Source: Sandaracinus sp. (GTDB lineage: Bacteria; Myxococcota_A; Polyangia; Polyangiales; Houyiibacteriaceae). Taken from it: a stretch of 55,508 nucleotides of DNA. Positions 8,150 through 20,574 of this stretch are shown piece by piece. Positions within the stretch are counted from its first letter, which is position 1, and each line of letters begins with the position of its first letter. The stretch lies in the NCBI GenBank assembly GCA_020633125.1, contig JACKEH010000025.1, positions 1 through 55,508 of the forward strand, read 5' to 3'. The position numbers were made by a program, and so were the translations under genes. Under the pieces are notes generated by a model. It was not told the origin of the DNA and made no database searches. It saw only the letters and a program-made list of their open reading frames with translations.

Positions 8150-11100
8150 AACGCTCGCCGTGCCCTCCGAGCTCCATGGTCCTTCCGGCCGAGCGGCCTC
8201 TCGGGCTCGGCGTCACCGAGCAGACCGCTCTGCCGAAAGAACGCCTCCGCATCGCGCAGCCTGACTGACGAGAAGTTGAACCTCGGGCGACGCGGCTGTT
8301 CTGCCTGTCGCGGCGCTGTTTTGGCGCGAAGCGGCGAAGCTCAGACGAGGACGTGACTCAGTACCGAGGAGCTTTGATCACCAAGTCTTCCACGTCGAAG
8401 CAGTTCTGCCTCGCACGTCGTCAGCCACATCGCGACGCTTGATGCGCGTACGAGGGCGACGAGCGCCTGCGCATCGTGGAGCTCGTGACCCGAGCGATCA
8501 GCATCGCAGCGCCTGGCGAGGCGCGCGAGGGCGTCGGTCGGCGCGGTCTGTGAAGCGCCAGCTCACGATGAACCTCCAGAACGTCGCCCGGCTACAGGCC
8601 TCCGCACTACGAGGGCCCCTGCTGATCCGCGCCTTCTGCCGGTAAAAGCGCCGATCGTCGAGAACGGCCACGTAAAGAGGTGTGTTTTCCTGACTGCGGA
8701 CCGCTGGAAGAGCGTCCGTTCACGGAGAACGACGAGCTGCGCTCGAAGGCGCGCCGGCGCAGGAAGCGTGCCCGAACGAACGGGTCTGTGCAGCTCGCAA
8801 AGCGCATTCAAGCGCTGAGAGTACGCATCGGGCGTCGACGAAGCCTCGGTACGCTCACGCGCGATCCGAGCTGCACGCGTGCCGACGCCCTGAAGCCGCG
8901 GCGGAGATTGCCCCTACGACCTCGCGGTGACGTTCTAGCGACGCCGACGACTGGCGTTCATTACCGCGTGCATCAGGGCGGTGGGCTACGGCGCCGTAAG
9001 AGCTGCGCGATGGTAGATGCTCGTCGTGCTGAAACACTCGCTGACGGCGATGGCGGCAAACCGCCACTCATTGCGGCATTTCTGATCCGCGGCGCGCAGG
9101 TCGTCTCCCGAAGCGGCACACGTCTGGCGAGGGCGCGTAGTCGTTTCATCTTGCTGCTCGTCGCTGCGATCGGCGTCGCCGCCGAGCGACCGAGCATTTT
9201 CGCGCGATCAGGGTGCGCCGGATCTGCAGGCGCGGCGAACCAGCTTCGGTGGTGGCGCTCTCGAACGCGCGTCGCGGCAGCCGAAGAGATGGCGACGATG
9301 GTCGCCCGACCGGGCTGTCTGAACAACGCGTTCTCGAAGCCTTCGATCGAGATAGCTCGGCGGTGCGCTTGGCGCGGCTCTCGCTCGAGCGATTTAATAC
9401 CTAAGAGCGTCACCCGACACTCTTACAGGCTTCACATCGATGTGATCAAGGAGCTTCGGCAACGATCTCAGGACGACCGACTTGTCGCGCCGGTGGCGAA
9501 GGAGTGCGATCCTTCCGCGACCGACACGAAGGGCGCGCTCTTGCTCGCCGAGCGTGAAGCGCGAGGAGCCTGGCAAGCTCGGTTTTATATTTGAAAGCCT
9601 GCAAGCGGTGACGGCGTCGCTGGGGCGTCGCGACCTATCCTGAGCGGTGCTGATCGCCCGGAGCTCTTTCGAGCTCTGGCGAGCGCGCTCTACGCGGCGG
9701 TGAAGCACGGGCGAAACCAGGCAGGCGGCGGATGGCGAAGGGCTGCGAAGAAGTGCGTCGGCGGACGACGCGGTTGGTCGTGGCGCGGGGAGGCGACATC
9801 AGCTGCGCGCCACGGACACCACGCCCGCGCGACAGAGCAGTCAAGTCGGTCAGCAGACGGCGCTCTTCGCGCCACCGCAGCGCTTGCGGCCTGGCCTGCC
9901 GGCTTGCTGACTGCGCTCAGCGCCACGGCGCTCAGCAACGCCTCACGGCTTCGGCGACTGCGTCATTAGCTGCGCCTCACGCCCCAGCGGCATCACTGTC
10001 AGCCGGCCGTGGATTCGAAGCTTCGAACGCCTTCTAGGAAATGTAGAGAGCGACGACCTCTTCGTGACGCTGAACACCAGCGGCGTCGCGCGATCAACGA
10101 CGAAGAGGTCGACCGTCGCTCGGGCAGGTACAGGTCGTCGATCAGGCGGCGCCCAGTCGACCACGCGCGCGCGAGGTCGACGAGACCCGTGAGTCAGCCC
10201 CCTCCGGCCATCGTCCGTCCCGTCCTCTGACCGCGCTCGGAACGTCCTCGGTGAATACCGCTCACCAGCCAGCCCGCGAGACGCTTCAGAGTGACTCCGC
10301 TTCCACCGTCGAGAGCTCTTCGTAGTCGCGCACCGTCCGAGCCACGGGTCCGAAGGTATTGACTGGGGACCTTCTGAGAGATCACCACGCCTGCGCCGGA
10401 CGGCCCATGCTCCGCCGCGATGCGGTGAGCTGCGGCTCTGGCGACGGCGCGCGTTTGTTGGGTGGGGAGCGCGCTCTTCTTTCGCCGACGCGGGCGCTTC
10501 GTCGGCCTGCTGCCGGTGAACTTGCTTGGCTCTTTCGTGGCTTCTGGCTTCCCCTGCGGTGCTCACGACGATCACGCGGGCGCTGCCGCTCGACGAGCCG
10601 GCATGCGTGGATCTGCTCTCAGTGTCCGGGCTCGATCACCAGCACCGCCGCCCTTCAGCCCGCGTCGACCCGGGCCACGGCTCGACAGTCGCTGGTGATG
10701 ACTCTCCTCCTGCGCCGCCGATCGCGGCGTCAGCGCCCCTGGCGAGCCGATCCGTCGCATGGGGGCCTACGTCGGTTTGCCATCACGGCGCCCAGCCGAA
10801 ACCGCGGGCGCGGGCCTGTGCTCGCGTTTCGGCGCCGTCGGCCAAGGCGTCGGGCTCAGCTCAGCAAACACGGAAGAAGCACCATGACGCCTTCTGCGTC
10901 GACGCAGATCCGAGTGCTCGCTGGGCTGCGGGCCGGGCGTGGTTCACGCCTTTCGGGTCAGCGCGGGTCAGCGACACGACCGCGCGATGCGGAGCATGAC
11001 CCCTCGGCGCCATCTTCAGGGCCTTCGGCGTGAGCTTGTCGTTGCCGCAGTGCGCGACACGGCAACGCATCGCCGGATGCCATCATGCAGTGACGACGCT

Positions 11101-14100
11101 GCGCCCGAGCTTGCCGTGCCGCGCTGTCAACGCGAGTCGGTGCTGCTCGGGGCTACTCGATGCCGTGATCGCGATCGCGGGCGAAATGCGTTGTTGATGG
11201 CGCGTTATACACCCCACCGTGCCTGCCAGCCAGCCAAGTAAAGGGCCCCATCCAGCGAATCGGCGCGTCGTGTGCGCTTTCGTGGCGCGTAGCGCGGGTG
11301 CCGGCGAGGCCGTGAGGCCGTGAAGGCGGTGGCGCTAGCGCTGGATTGGCCTGGCCTCGAGGCGCGCCTGCGCCGTCCTCGGCGCCAGGATGGATCACGG
11401 GCACAGAGAACAACCAGCCCCGTGCCTTGCGAGGCGTAATGTCGAGTGGCAGGCCGCGTCGACCAACAGCGCGCCGCCTGCGTGACGCTACCGATGCGTC
11501 CAAGCTGACTCTCGCGCATCAGGGCCGAGGCCGTCGTCGCGGGTGCGCAACGGTCGCCGGCACGCGCGTCGACGCACGAGCGTGACTGAGCAACGCGTGC
11601 GCCTGACCTGGCCGTCGACGCCGGATGCGATAAGACGGATGTCGTAGACTCCGGAAGCCCTCGAGGTCACGGCGGAGGTACCGGCGGCACGCCAGCGCGT
11701 CTGCGATTCGTAGACAGCCACCGATCCGACGTACAGCGAACTCCGCCCTCCGCCCAGCACCGCGGTGGCGCGGGTCTAAACTCGAGCGTCGTGCGCTCGT
11801 ATGGCGTGCACGCGCGGCCGGTGCCGGTGTCGAGCAGGATCGCGACTGCGCGAAGACCACTGGATGCATCGCGCCGAAACGCCAGGTCACCCGGCGCCCA
11901 TTCCCGGCAGGTTTGGGCGCGCCCCATCGGGCGTTTGATCCACCAAGACGCCGCTCGGTCGAGCTGGGCAAGAGCGGCGTGTCGCCCGTCCGGCGAGCAG
12001 CACTCTGCAGCGCAGGCGACGCTCGACGCCTGGCGCACGCAGCTCAGTGCGACGTCTGGGGTCTCAGTCCGGCAGACGCGGCGAGCAGACCGCGCGCGAG
12101 GTCGTCGATCACTTTGCGTTCTTCGCTGACGAGCGCGACCCCCACGCCGGCGCGCGCGCACGTTGCCCTTCGCCGTTAGTGATGGAGCCGAGAGCCCATG
12201 ACGATCCCGGCTTTCTGGGAAAGAAACGCTCGAAGAGCGCGTCGCGCCACGGCGAAAGGTCACGTGCGGTGCGGTCGCTCGCGTCGACGCTGGGCGCGCA
12301 GACGAGCACGAGCGTGCCGGTGCGCCAGGAGGTCGCCGCACTTTCGAGGCCGGCGTGCTGGCCCGAGGCCACGCACGCCTCGCTGGGAGGATCGCCCTGG
12401 TGGTCTCGCGCAGCGGCAGCGGTTGTATGACGCGTACGTTCGCCAGGCGGGCGTCTTCGATCTCGACCGGTGCGCGTCGGTAAATGGGCGCGCGACCAGC
12501 GCGGCGCCGGCGAACCGGATGCCGTCCCCGCAGCGCCCTGAGCGTATCGCGGCGCGCTAGAGGCCGCGGGTTGCGAGATGCACGCGTTGCGCGGTTTTTC
12601 GCGTAAAACGCGCTCGCTCCAGCGATCGCGAGGGACAGTAACGAAACGGTCCAGACGCCAGCATGACACCGACCCCCGCCCTCGCGACCGACCTGCCGGT
12701 GTGCTCTGGCCGATGTCGCGGGCCTGGCGGTGGCGTGATGCGTTGACCTTTGGCGCTCGCGTCTGGTTTGGGACCCGCAGCGCGTTGGCGGTCGCGGCGC
12801 CGAGATCGTTGCTCTTCGAAGAACCTGCACTGACTTTTTTCTCTTTCGGCGCCACGCGGCGTGGCGCCCGCTCGTGCCTTCGTTGGCGGTGCCGGGCGCG
12901 TTGGTCGGCGGCTTGCCGTGGTCGCTGCCGGAGACGGCGCTTCGCCTGTGTTGGTGGGGGCCGTCAGCTGCGGTGGCTCCGGGGAAGCATCCGCCGAAGG
13001 CGTCTTGCTCGCGGACAGGCTTCGGGCGCGAACGACCATCGTGCTGGCGACGTTCGGCGCGGGCGTGCTCACCGCGATGTGCAGCGCAGTTGGCGTCGGT
13101 CGCCGCCGGAAGCTCAGAACAGGCTTTATCGGCAGGGCTGACGGTGGCGGTCGCGACACCGCACATTTACGGCTTCATAAGGAAGACGCTGAGCACGGTG
13201 CGCGACCCGACGATCGTCGGTTTGGCCATCATCTTCGGTGGCAACCTGTGCGCAGGTGCGGACGGTCGACGAGCGCCGCAGGTGATCACGGTGAGAAAGC
13301 CCTGAAGCGCCAGCGTGACCGGCTGAGCGCTGCACCCACTATCCCCAGGCTCGCTTGTGCCTTCGAACTGGCGGCGTTTGGCGTCGCGTCGGCGAAGCCG
13401 TGAGGCCGCGAAGTCGGCGGTGGCGCGAAGCGCCGACTCTGAACTCCTGGCTAATGGAGGCGCGGCTCTGTGCCCGTTCTCGCGTCAGGATGAGAACCTT
13501 ACGCCGCAGCGCGATTCCTGAGACCCTGCTTCGTCGCCGCCCAGCCTCTGTCCCCGCCCGGCCTCGTCCCTGCGCCCTGTCCTCCATCCCTGTCCGGCGC
13601 CCCTGCTCTGGCTGAGACTCTTGGACCTTCGTGGACCTGCCCACCACCGTCGCCGACTGCGCTGCCCGCCGCAGAGGTTCAGCAGGCACCCCGGACGCCC
13701 GCCTGGGCCTCTCGCGCCACCGAAGGCGATGCAGATGGTTTCGTTCTTGCTGACGCTGGGTTTTTCCTGCGTCGCGTGCCGTAACGCTCTGCGGTCGTCA
13801 GCGATTCGTATCCCGGGGATTCCGCCGATCAAGGCAGTTCAGCGAGCCGGACGCGGTGGTGGAGGTCTTCGCGGCGATGACGAGACGGTGCATCGCCGGC
13901 GAGGCGCGAACGCGGTGCTCGGCTCGCAGCTACCGGTGCTTCATCCTCCGACGGACCGCGATCGGCTGCAGCGCTGCTACCGCGCGAGTGTCAGCGACGC
14001 GACATCATCCGAGGCGGCGGCATGAAGTGGTCTTCGTGCGCGCCGGGTGGCGGCGAAACGCTTCGCAGACTGGTGCCAACACAAGTCGCTGACGTGATCC

Positions 14101-17100
14101 TGCGCACCGTCTCGATGGAAGACGCCGTCGTTGTCGCGTGGCGTGATGCATTCTTGACAACCTGGTCTGCGCACGTTTCAGTGAAGGACCCGGCTGCTCG
14201 CCCTGGGGGGGCGTTTCCTGGCTTCAGGGGGGCCCGCGATGACGCGCCAGAGGCGCGTGGGTCGTCGCGAAGGATTGGCGACGACATCCTCTTCGACGAT
14301 GTCAGCTGCGGCGACACCAAATATCACACGCCAGCGAGTTAGACTGCCGAGATTCACGACGAGCTGCTCACGCTCTGCTGGGCACGACCACCGCGATTAC
14401 CGTGGCCTATTCGGGCGCTGTCGAACAGACCGTCGACGCATCGCGCAGGTTGCGTCGGGTGCAGGAAGGCCGCTCACGTTTCGCCTGTAAAATTATCCGA
14501 CAAGGTGCGCGAGCTGCCATCTTCGGACGTCTCAGAAGAGATGCGCATTCACCCGGTCCGCATCGGTGTTGCAGAAACCGACGCGCATCGGCGGCATCGA
14601 TCTTCTGCCGGGGTCGTCGGTCGGCCTGCAGCCCATCGCACGACAAGGTACACGTTGAGGCCCGATCCCGGTAGCGCCTGCGATGACGCCGACGAGAGGA
14701 AGAAGTTCGCCCCGCCACGTACTCCTGTTCGGCATGCGGCGCTGCATCGGCAGGCCAGGCTTACGAGATGCGCATCGTGCTCGCGATGGATCCTGCAGGA
14801 TCGTTACTCGCGGTCATCGCCACGTCGCGCAGCAGTCGCCGGAACATCACGCTGGCGGTAGCGCCCAGGTCGAGCACTCGATTCACGGAGTCATCGGCCT
14901 CGTCGGGACCAGTTACCTGCGCGTAGATTCGCGTCTCAGTCGGCACCAGGCTCTCGTTGACTGACGACGAGCCTGCCGTCGGAGCGCCGCCAGAATCGAA
15001 GGCGATTGCCCTGGCGATGCGGGGTGGTCCGCAACAGCGGCTGATCCGCAGAGCGCGCTGCTTCTTCGTCGTTTCATCGCGCGTACTCGAAATTTCTGGC
15101 GTCGAGCGTCCGGAGCCGGCGAGCGAAATGCCGCGACTACGACACGCGCGTCAAGCTGCTGCTGCGAGTCACCGCGTAGAGGCGCGGCCGGCGCAGGGTG
15201 CGGCCCAGCGCGCTCTTTCAGGTGAGCGCGCAAAGCGAAGACCCTGCGGATGACTCGTGACGGTTTACTGGGCCCCAGCGCGTACGGTCGAATTGCGCGA
15301 CCGTCACACCTCATCGACGGCGAGCACGCGGTCGTATGCGCTCGGTCGGGTCCTGCAGCCTGTCGGCGCGCCGGCGCGGGAGGCTGATTTCGAACCGTGT
15401 CCATCGACTCGCGTGCGCGCGAGCCGAGGCCTGCGGTGTGGCGATCGCCGCGCGGAGTCGAGTGCTTCGTCGCAGCCGTACCTGGAGCGTAGACGCTCGT
15501 CGGGGAGCGACGAACAGGTGCGACGCGTCGAGAAAGCAATGCAACGGGGTGCCGCGAGACGCACTCGAGACGCGCGCGGTGGGGGCCCGCGGTCACGGCG
15601 AGCAATTCTTCCAGTGCGCGGCCTTCAGGGGCGCGGGCAATGATCTGGTTTTCGCCGAAGTCGCTCGGACAACGTGTCCCTGAGCGGATCGTGCGCACGC
15701 GACATCGCTGGCCACGTGCGTGGCGCTTGCAGTTCTTGAGGAGCGGCAACTTGCGCCCCTCGAGTGTGGCTGGAGTGCTTCGGCGGGTGCCTCGCTCCGA
15801 TGCCACGATAGACTCGAAGCCGCTTGCGCGAAGTAGTCGACGAGGGGCAGACCACTGCATCGTGATGGATCGTCGATGCGCCTCGATCGATGGCCAGGCA
15901 GGCCGTGTCCGGTGATTGCGCAGGCTCAAGCGCCGACAGAAGAACAGGTCACGCTTGATTCTTATGGCTCGCGTTGTCGAGAGCGTCAACCGAAGTGACT
16001 TCTGGCGGGCGGGCCCGAGTCAGCGTTCTCTTGGAGCTCACTCTCGGGCTGCCAGCCTCATGACGAGCCAGGCGGCGTGCTTCCACAGCGGCGTGGCCAG
16101 GCAGCGGGGATCGTGAGCCTCGCGGATCAACGCGCTTGCACCACGGGCCAGATGAACCACGCGATCCAGGTGCAGGGCAGCCGACACCGGACGCTGCCGA
16201 GGCGGTCCGCGGGCGTCGTGTGCCGGAGATGCAGTCGATCAAGGCGTCGTGCGCGTATGGCGTCATTATCGGCCTGCGGCTCTCGCCAGACAGTCGCCTA
16301 CGCTGCAGACGAGCTGCAACCGTCAGCGGGCAGGTCGAAACGTCGCACAGGGCAACACGGATCGCGCGCAGCGTGGTGCTTCGAAGACGCGCACGCGCGG
16401 CGACGTCAGGCAGCGTCCGCGCCTCATGCTGCGGGGCTTCGGCGTAACGTGCGTGCGCTAAGCGAGCGTCCCGCGCCAGCGGCGCCGCCCCAGCTGGACG
16501 GAGTCTCGAGGTCACGTCAGTGCGCGAGAAAGGCTCCATGAGGACGCTCTGCAGCTTCTCCAAACGTGCGCTCGGAGTCCGGAGCGACGAGTCGTGAAGA
16601 GCCACGCGCACCTCGGGAGATAGTACCCTGAAAGGTCATGAGGGCTGGCGCTTCCGGATGGGGTGACGTCGCGCTGCGCAGTGACGGTCGGGCGACGCGG
16701 GTAGGCGCTCGCGGGTCGTTATGCGGCGCATCGTATCGGTCGCGTACATCTCACGATGTCGCGCCTTCCTGCGCTCGGCAGCATGGGAGGCGTGCCGCGC
16801 TGGCGACGGCCCAAGAGTTCGCGAGCGACGGCGTGCGCACTTGGGTCGGAGCATGCCATGTGAACTCCTGCCGCGTTCCCGAGCGACGCGTCCCGCGACC
16901 AGCACGACTGCGGGCTCGGCTCGACTCGGTCTGTCGACGAAACCCGTCTTGGACGTTCCGCTGACGGCCGGCGAGAACCCCGGTGAACGAGACGGCGGCG
17001 ACGATCTCGAGCCGCTGCCCACAGGACGCTGCCACTTGCTCGCGGCCGCGCGACGCGCGACCTGCGCGACCCGCTTCCGACGTCGAACTGGAGCGGGTGG

Positions 17101-18430
17101 CCGCGCCCGCGGTGTCCATCGTAAGCAGGGTGGCAGTCGCCGGCGCGCGCCTCTTTTTCCTCGGCACGCTGAGCCGAACTCGAGCGTTCTCGGCGGCAGC
17201 TCCCCGGAGCTTTACTTGCGGCGCGAAAGCTGCGCCGCCTCGGATCTGACCACACTGGGGATCGCGCAGACATGTTTTCGTACCCATATGGCTGAGTACG
17301 CGCCTGCAACCTGACGTTCCGCGCCGATTGGTACAAAGCCGCGTAGCGCGCGATTTTCAGGCCGATGTCCGAGAGGCCCGCGGGCGCTCCACACGAGTCA
17401 GCCCTATCGACGTTTTTCTGGACGGCGGGCGCGCAGACCCTTCGCCGATCAGCTCGGGACCATGGCAAAGCCGCTCGTACGCGGACCCATGGCGATTGAG
17501 AATGCCGCCAGACGGACGCTGCAAGCGACGTCCCCTGGGCTCGGCGGGTGAGGGTTGCATTCATCGCTGCGTCATTGCGGGCCGTTGGCCGGCAGGAGAG
17601 CGCGGACGTGCCCGGTGTAGGGCGAGGTAGAAGTCAGAGCTGACGTGCGAGCCTTCCTTCGACCTGCCGCTCGTTCACGAGCGACTGCGCTGACGCGTTA
17701 CGCGTCGCGTCCAGACGATCGAATTTTGGGTGGTGCACAATATCGCTGTCGCCGAGAACGTCAGTGTCTTCGATATGCGCGCGCACACCGCGTACCTGCA
17801 GCGCGGGCTGTTCGCGGTGCGGTGAGCAAAGACGAACGAGATCGCGTCCGGTGTCGGTTTCACGACCACGTCGAAGAGGCCGAGTACCTGCGGCGAGCTG
17901 CGCCTGGAAGCGCATGCTGGCTGCGAAGCTGCGCGGCGCTCGGGGAGCGGGTCGAAAGGCTTCGATCCGCTTCTTCCTGCCGATCCATACGCGCAGTGGG
18001 AGATCGCCCGGCGCGAGAGCCACGGTCGCTACGATCAGGCCCTGACGTTGCTGCTTCGATACCGCCGCACGCGCATGCACGGCGTCGCGGAGGCGCTGAC
18101 TTCCTTCTTTATCGCTCAGCGTCGGCCAGCACGATCGGCAGCAGCTGGCCTCGCTCGCGCTCTTTGGCAGTTGCGACAGGACGCGCTGAATTGGCGCTGG
18201 CAAGACGCGATTTCGCGCGCTTTCGGCGAGACCCGCCAGCACCGAGCTCACGCGTGCCTGGGCCTTCGATCCGGCGCAGCTGCCCGGACAAGCCGGAGCC
18301 GGGAGGCTGGAGACGCCTCGATCGAGGCGTGGACGGCGACGGTAATGCGCGAAGACGGGATGCGCATATGAGCGGACGACACATTCGCTGCGACGACGAC
18401 GATTTGAAAACACGGTGCCCGACGTCCGGC
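8150..18430. other. Unassignable part of the frameshift-rich block
   Basis: About 10 kb in which I could not recognise a protein family. Protein-like scraps occur on both strands, for example a membrane-helix-like VWTVSLLSLAIAGASAFY (minus, about 12.6 kb), LPLVGVIAGATGIG (minus, about 14.7 kb) and FDPLLPADPYAQWEIA across frames (plus, about 17.9-18.0 kb). This indicates former or error-broken coding DNA rather than true intergenic sequence. No tRNA, rRNA, CRISPR array or insertion-sequence ends were seen. Confidence 0.5.
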
Positions 18431-19260
18431 GACTCTTCGCGCGTAGACACGCTTGAGTTGGTTTCAGAAGCGGGGCAGCGGCATGGCTGATCGTCTGGCG
18501 CGCTTCGCACGGCGAACAGGCTGTGGCAGAGCGGTGGCGATCAAGCAGCCCTCCCAGGCGTGCGGCGGTTGCAAGAGCTCTCGTCGATGCTCGTGGAAGA
18601 GGCGCGCGTCGTCATGTGCTCGGGAGCACCCGAATCGCCAGGGTCTTCGACTTCGGATCGACCGGCGACGCTCTACGGGCCAGCAGCCCCATCGATGTAG
18701 CTCGTCGGAAGGGGCTCCGACCGGCACGGATCGCGTCAGCGTCCGACCGCGGCCCATCAGTGGCGGCGATCGGCGTCGACATCTTTGCGGGCGTTCGGTG
18801 CTGCGTGCACGAACGCGTCGCAACGACGAGAGGCATCCTCGCCATCTTCTCCATCGCGACCTGACGCCCAGCAACGCTCGCGCTATTGCATCGCGGAAGC
18901 TCGGGATTTGGCCCCGGCGCGCTGCGATCGCATCACGGTGACGGCCTGGGAGGGTGAAGGGCAGTTGTACGTCGATCAGGCTGGAGATGGTCGTCGGGTA
19001 CGAGCGCGGCCTGACCCTGGCAGCTTGCATCGTGTGCTGGGAGGCGCTCTGCAGTCTCAGTCGCGCAGCACGATCGGTAGCTCGGAAGCGAGGTCGAGCT
19101 CTCGTCCGGTGGGCGTGGCGACGTGCCGCCGTCGCGAAGCCCAGCGGACGACTCAAGGCGTGGGCTGCCGCGGTGGTCGAGCGTCTGCTCGCTGCGGCCG
19201 GACGACCGCTATGCGAGCGCGCGAGCGAAGGCCCGCAGAACGTTAGAGCGAGTACGTGAC
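18430..19260 (+). pseudogene. PknB-type Ser/Thr protein kinase (multiply frameshifted)
   Basis: Stitched from the three plus frames in order: LELVSEAG and GMADRLARF (Gly-rich loop, near 18450-18500); GRAVAIKQP (the VAIK lysine, near 18530-18545); RIARVFDFGSTGDAL (near 18630-18670); VHERV then HRDLTPSNA (catalytic loop, near 18855-18880); KLG plus GATTTGGCC (DFG with a slipped base, near 18900); IVCWEALCSL (near 19030); VVERLLAA and RPDDRYASA (near 19170-19215). The gene covers a whole kinase domain with invariant residues kept but at least six frame changes. It continues towards 19.6 kb without recognisable domains. Confidence 0.75.
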
Positions 19261-19712
19261 GCAGGACGATATCGCCGTTTACCTCGCCGGAGCTGCGCTG
19301 ATCCTGCACTGCCGTGCTGGGCGGAAGGCACATGGGAACGGGTTCGGGCAGGTCGCTCGTCCGCGCGGGCACAGTAGTGGGCTCCGCGTCGCTCTGCCAC
19401 GATCCAGGACCTCGAAGTTCTGGAGCTCTTCTTCTGGCGCGCGCTTCGCTGTCCGGGTCGTAGTCGAGCGCAGAAGTTATGATGTCGCGATCGTTTCACA
19501 TGTTGCAGAACGCTACAGCAAGATTACGTTCCGGGGCAGCTCCACTTCATCGACGCGTCGATTGCTGCTTTTTCCGTTTCGGGGCGGGTCGACGCGCGCG
19601 TGTGGGTGAAAAGTTCGAGCGCGTCGATGTCGCGGTACGCATGACGCGTAGATGACGCCAGCGCGCAGGCGCCTGGACCGGGTCGAGGCAAGGGAGAAGT
19701 TCTGAATGGTGG

Positions 19713-20554
19713 TCACATGAGACCTGCGTCCGAAGGCGCGCAGCCTGCCGAGGAACTGGTGCTGGCAGACCACGGCGTCCGTGAGGAAGACAGCGCCATT
19801 GAGCTCGACAGCGCGGGTGAAGTCTGCTTGCCTTCGGCCGTGGACGAGCTCGCGAAGATCACTTCGGAGGCGCTACCGTCCGCGACGACGCCGAGCGCGC
19901 TGCTGAGCTGGCCCGCGGTCTCGAAACGCACGACCTGCAGCCCGGCGATGCGCGCTTCGAGCAGCGCGACGAGCCCGTCGCCGTACGCGCCACGCTGCGC
20001 GATGAACGCGACGTTGGTCACCGAGCGCGCCGCGAGGTCGGCGGCGATCTGCGCGGCTTGCTCCACGTCGGTCGGCGCGGTGCGCCACAGACGGCCGGGG
20101 GCGTCGTCGCTCGCGGGGATCGGCTCGAGATCCTCCTTCGGGCGTTGGCTGGTCACCGAAGCCGATTATCACCAGACGTTTCAGGAGGTGCGAAGCGTCA
20201 GCTGGTCTCACCCGAGCCACGGTGGGCCCGACCGCGAGCAGCGGTTGCCGAGAATCCTCTTTCGATGTAGTGGCGGGCGACATTGCTGTGGGTGCTTCAG
20301 CGGCACCGGGCGATGGGTCTGGTCGTGCCGACCACGAGCCGGCGCCCCTGCGCGGGGTTGGTGAGGAGGTCGGGGGGCCACGTTGTGTCGCAGCGCGCTT
20401 CCGGGGCGGCCTGCGCGCACAGACCGTCTCCGCCGCAGACCCATCCGAAGCCGAACGCGGCGCGGCAGTCGGTCGAATCGCGGCAGTCGGCGACGTCGAC
20501 GCGTGTGAACGAGCAGCTCGCGAGCGTGAGAAGGAGAGGAACCCAGACGCGCAT
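19713..20554 (-). pseudogene. ABC-type amino-acid solute-binding lipoprotein (frameshifted)
   Basis: The start at 20554 gives a lipoprotein signal (MRVWVPLLLTLASCSF, Cys of the lipobox), then a Cys-rich segment (DCRDSTDCRAAFGFGWVCGG, then GLCAQAA) and PARCDTTWPP-like sequence to about 20300. After frame changes, the stretch from about 20100 reads RTAPTDVEQAAQIAADLAAR, VTNVAFIAQRGAYGDGLVAL and SASEVIFASSSTAE, which is the second lobe of the periplasmic-binding-protein type I (branched-chain amino-acid) fold. It lies 21 bp downstream of the TPR gene on the same strand. This pairing with a Cys-rich N-terminus recurs, to my recollection, in Sandaracinaceae. Confidence 0.65.
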
Positions 20555-20574
20555 CAGAAGCGACCTCGCACCTA

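Noticed and set aside
8150..18430. Possible novel RNA or non-coding locus because of the lack of genes
   Set aside because: Protein-like scraps and frame-jumping genes at both ends make broken coding sequence the simpler reading.
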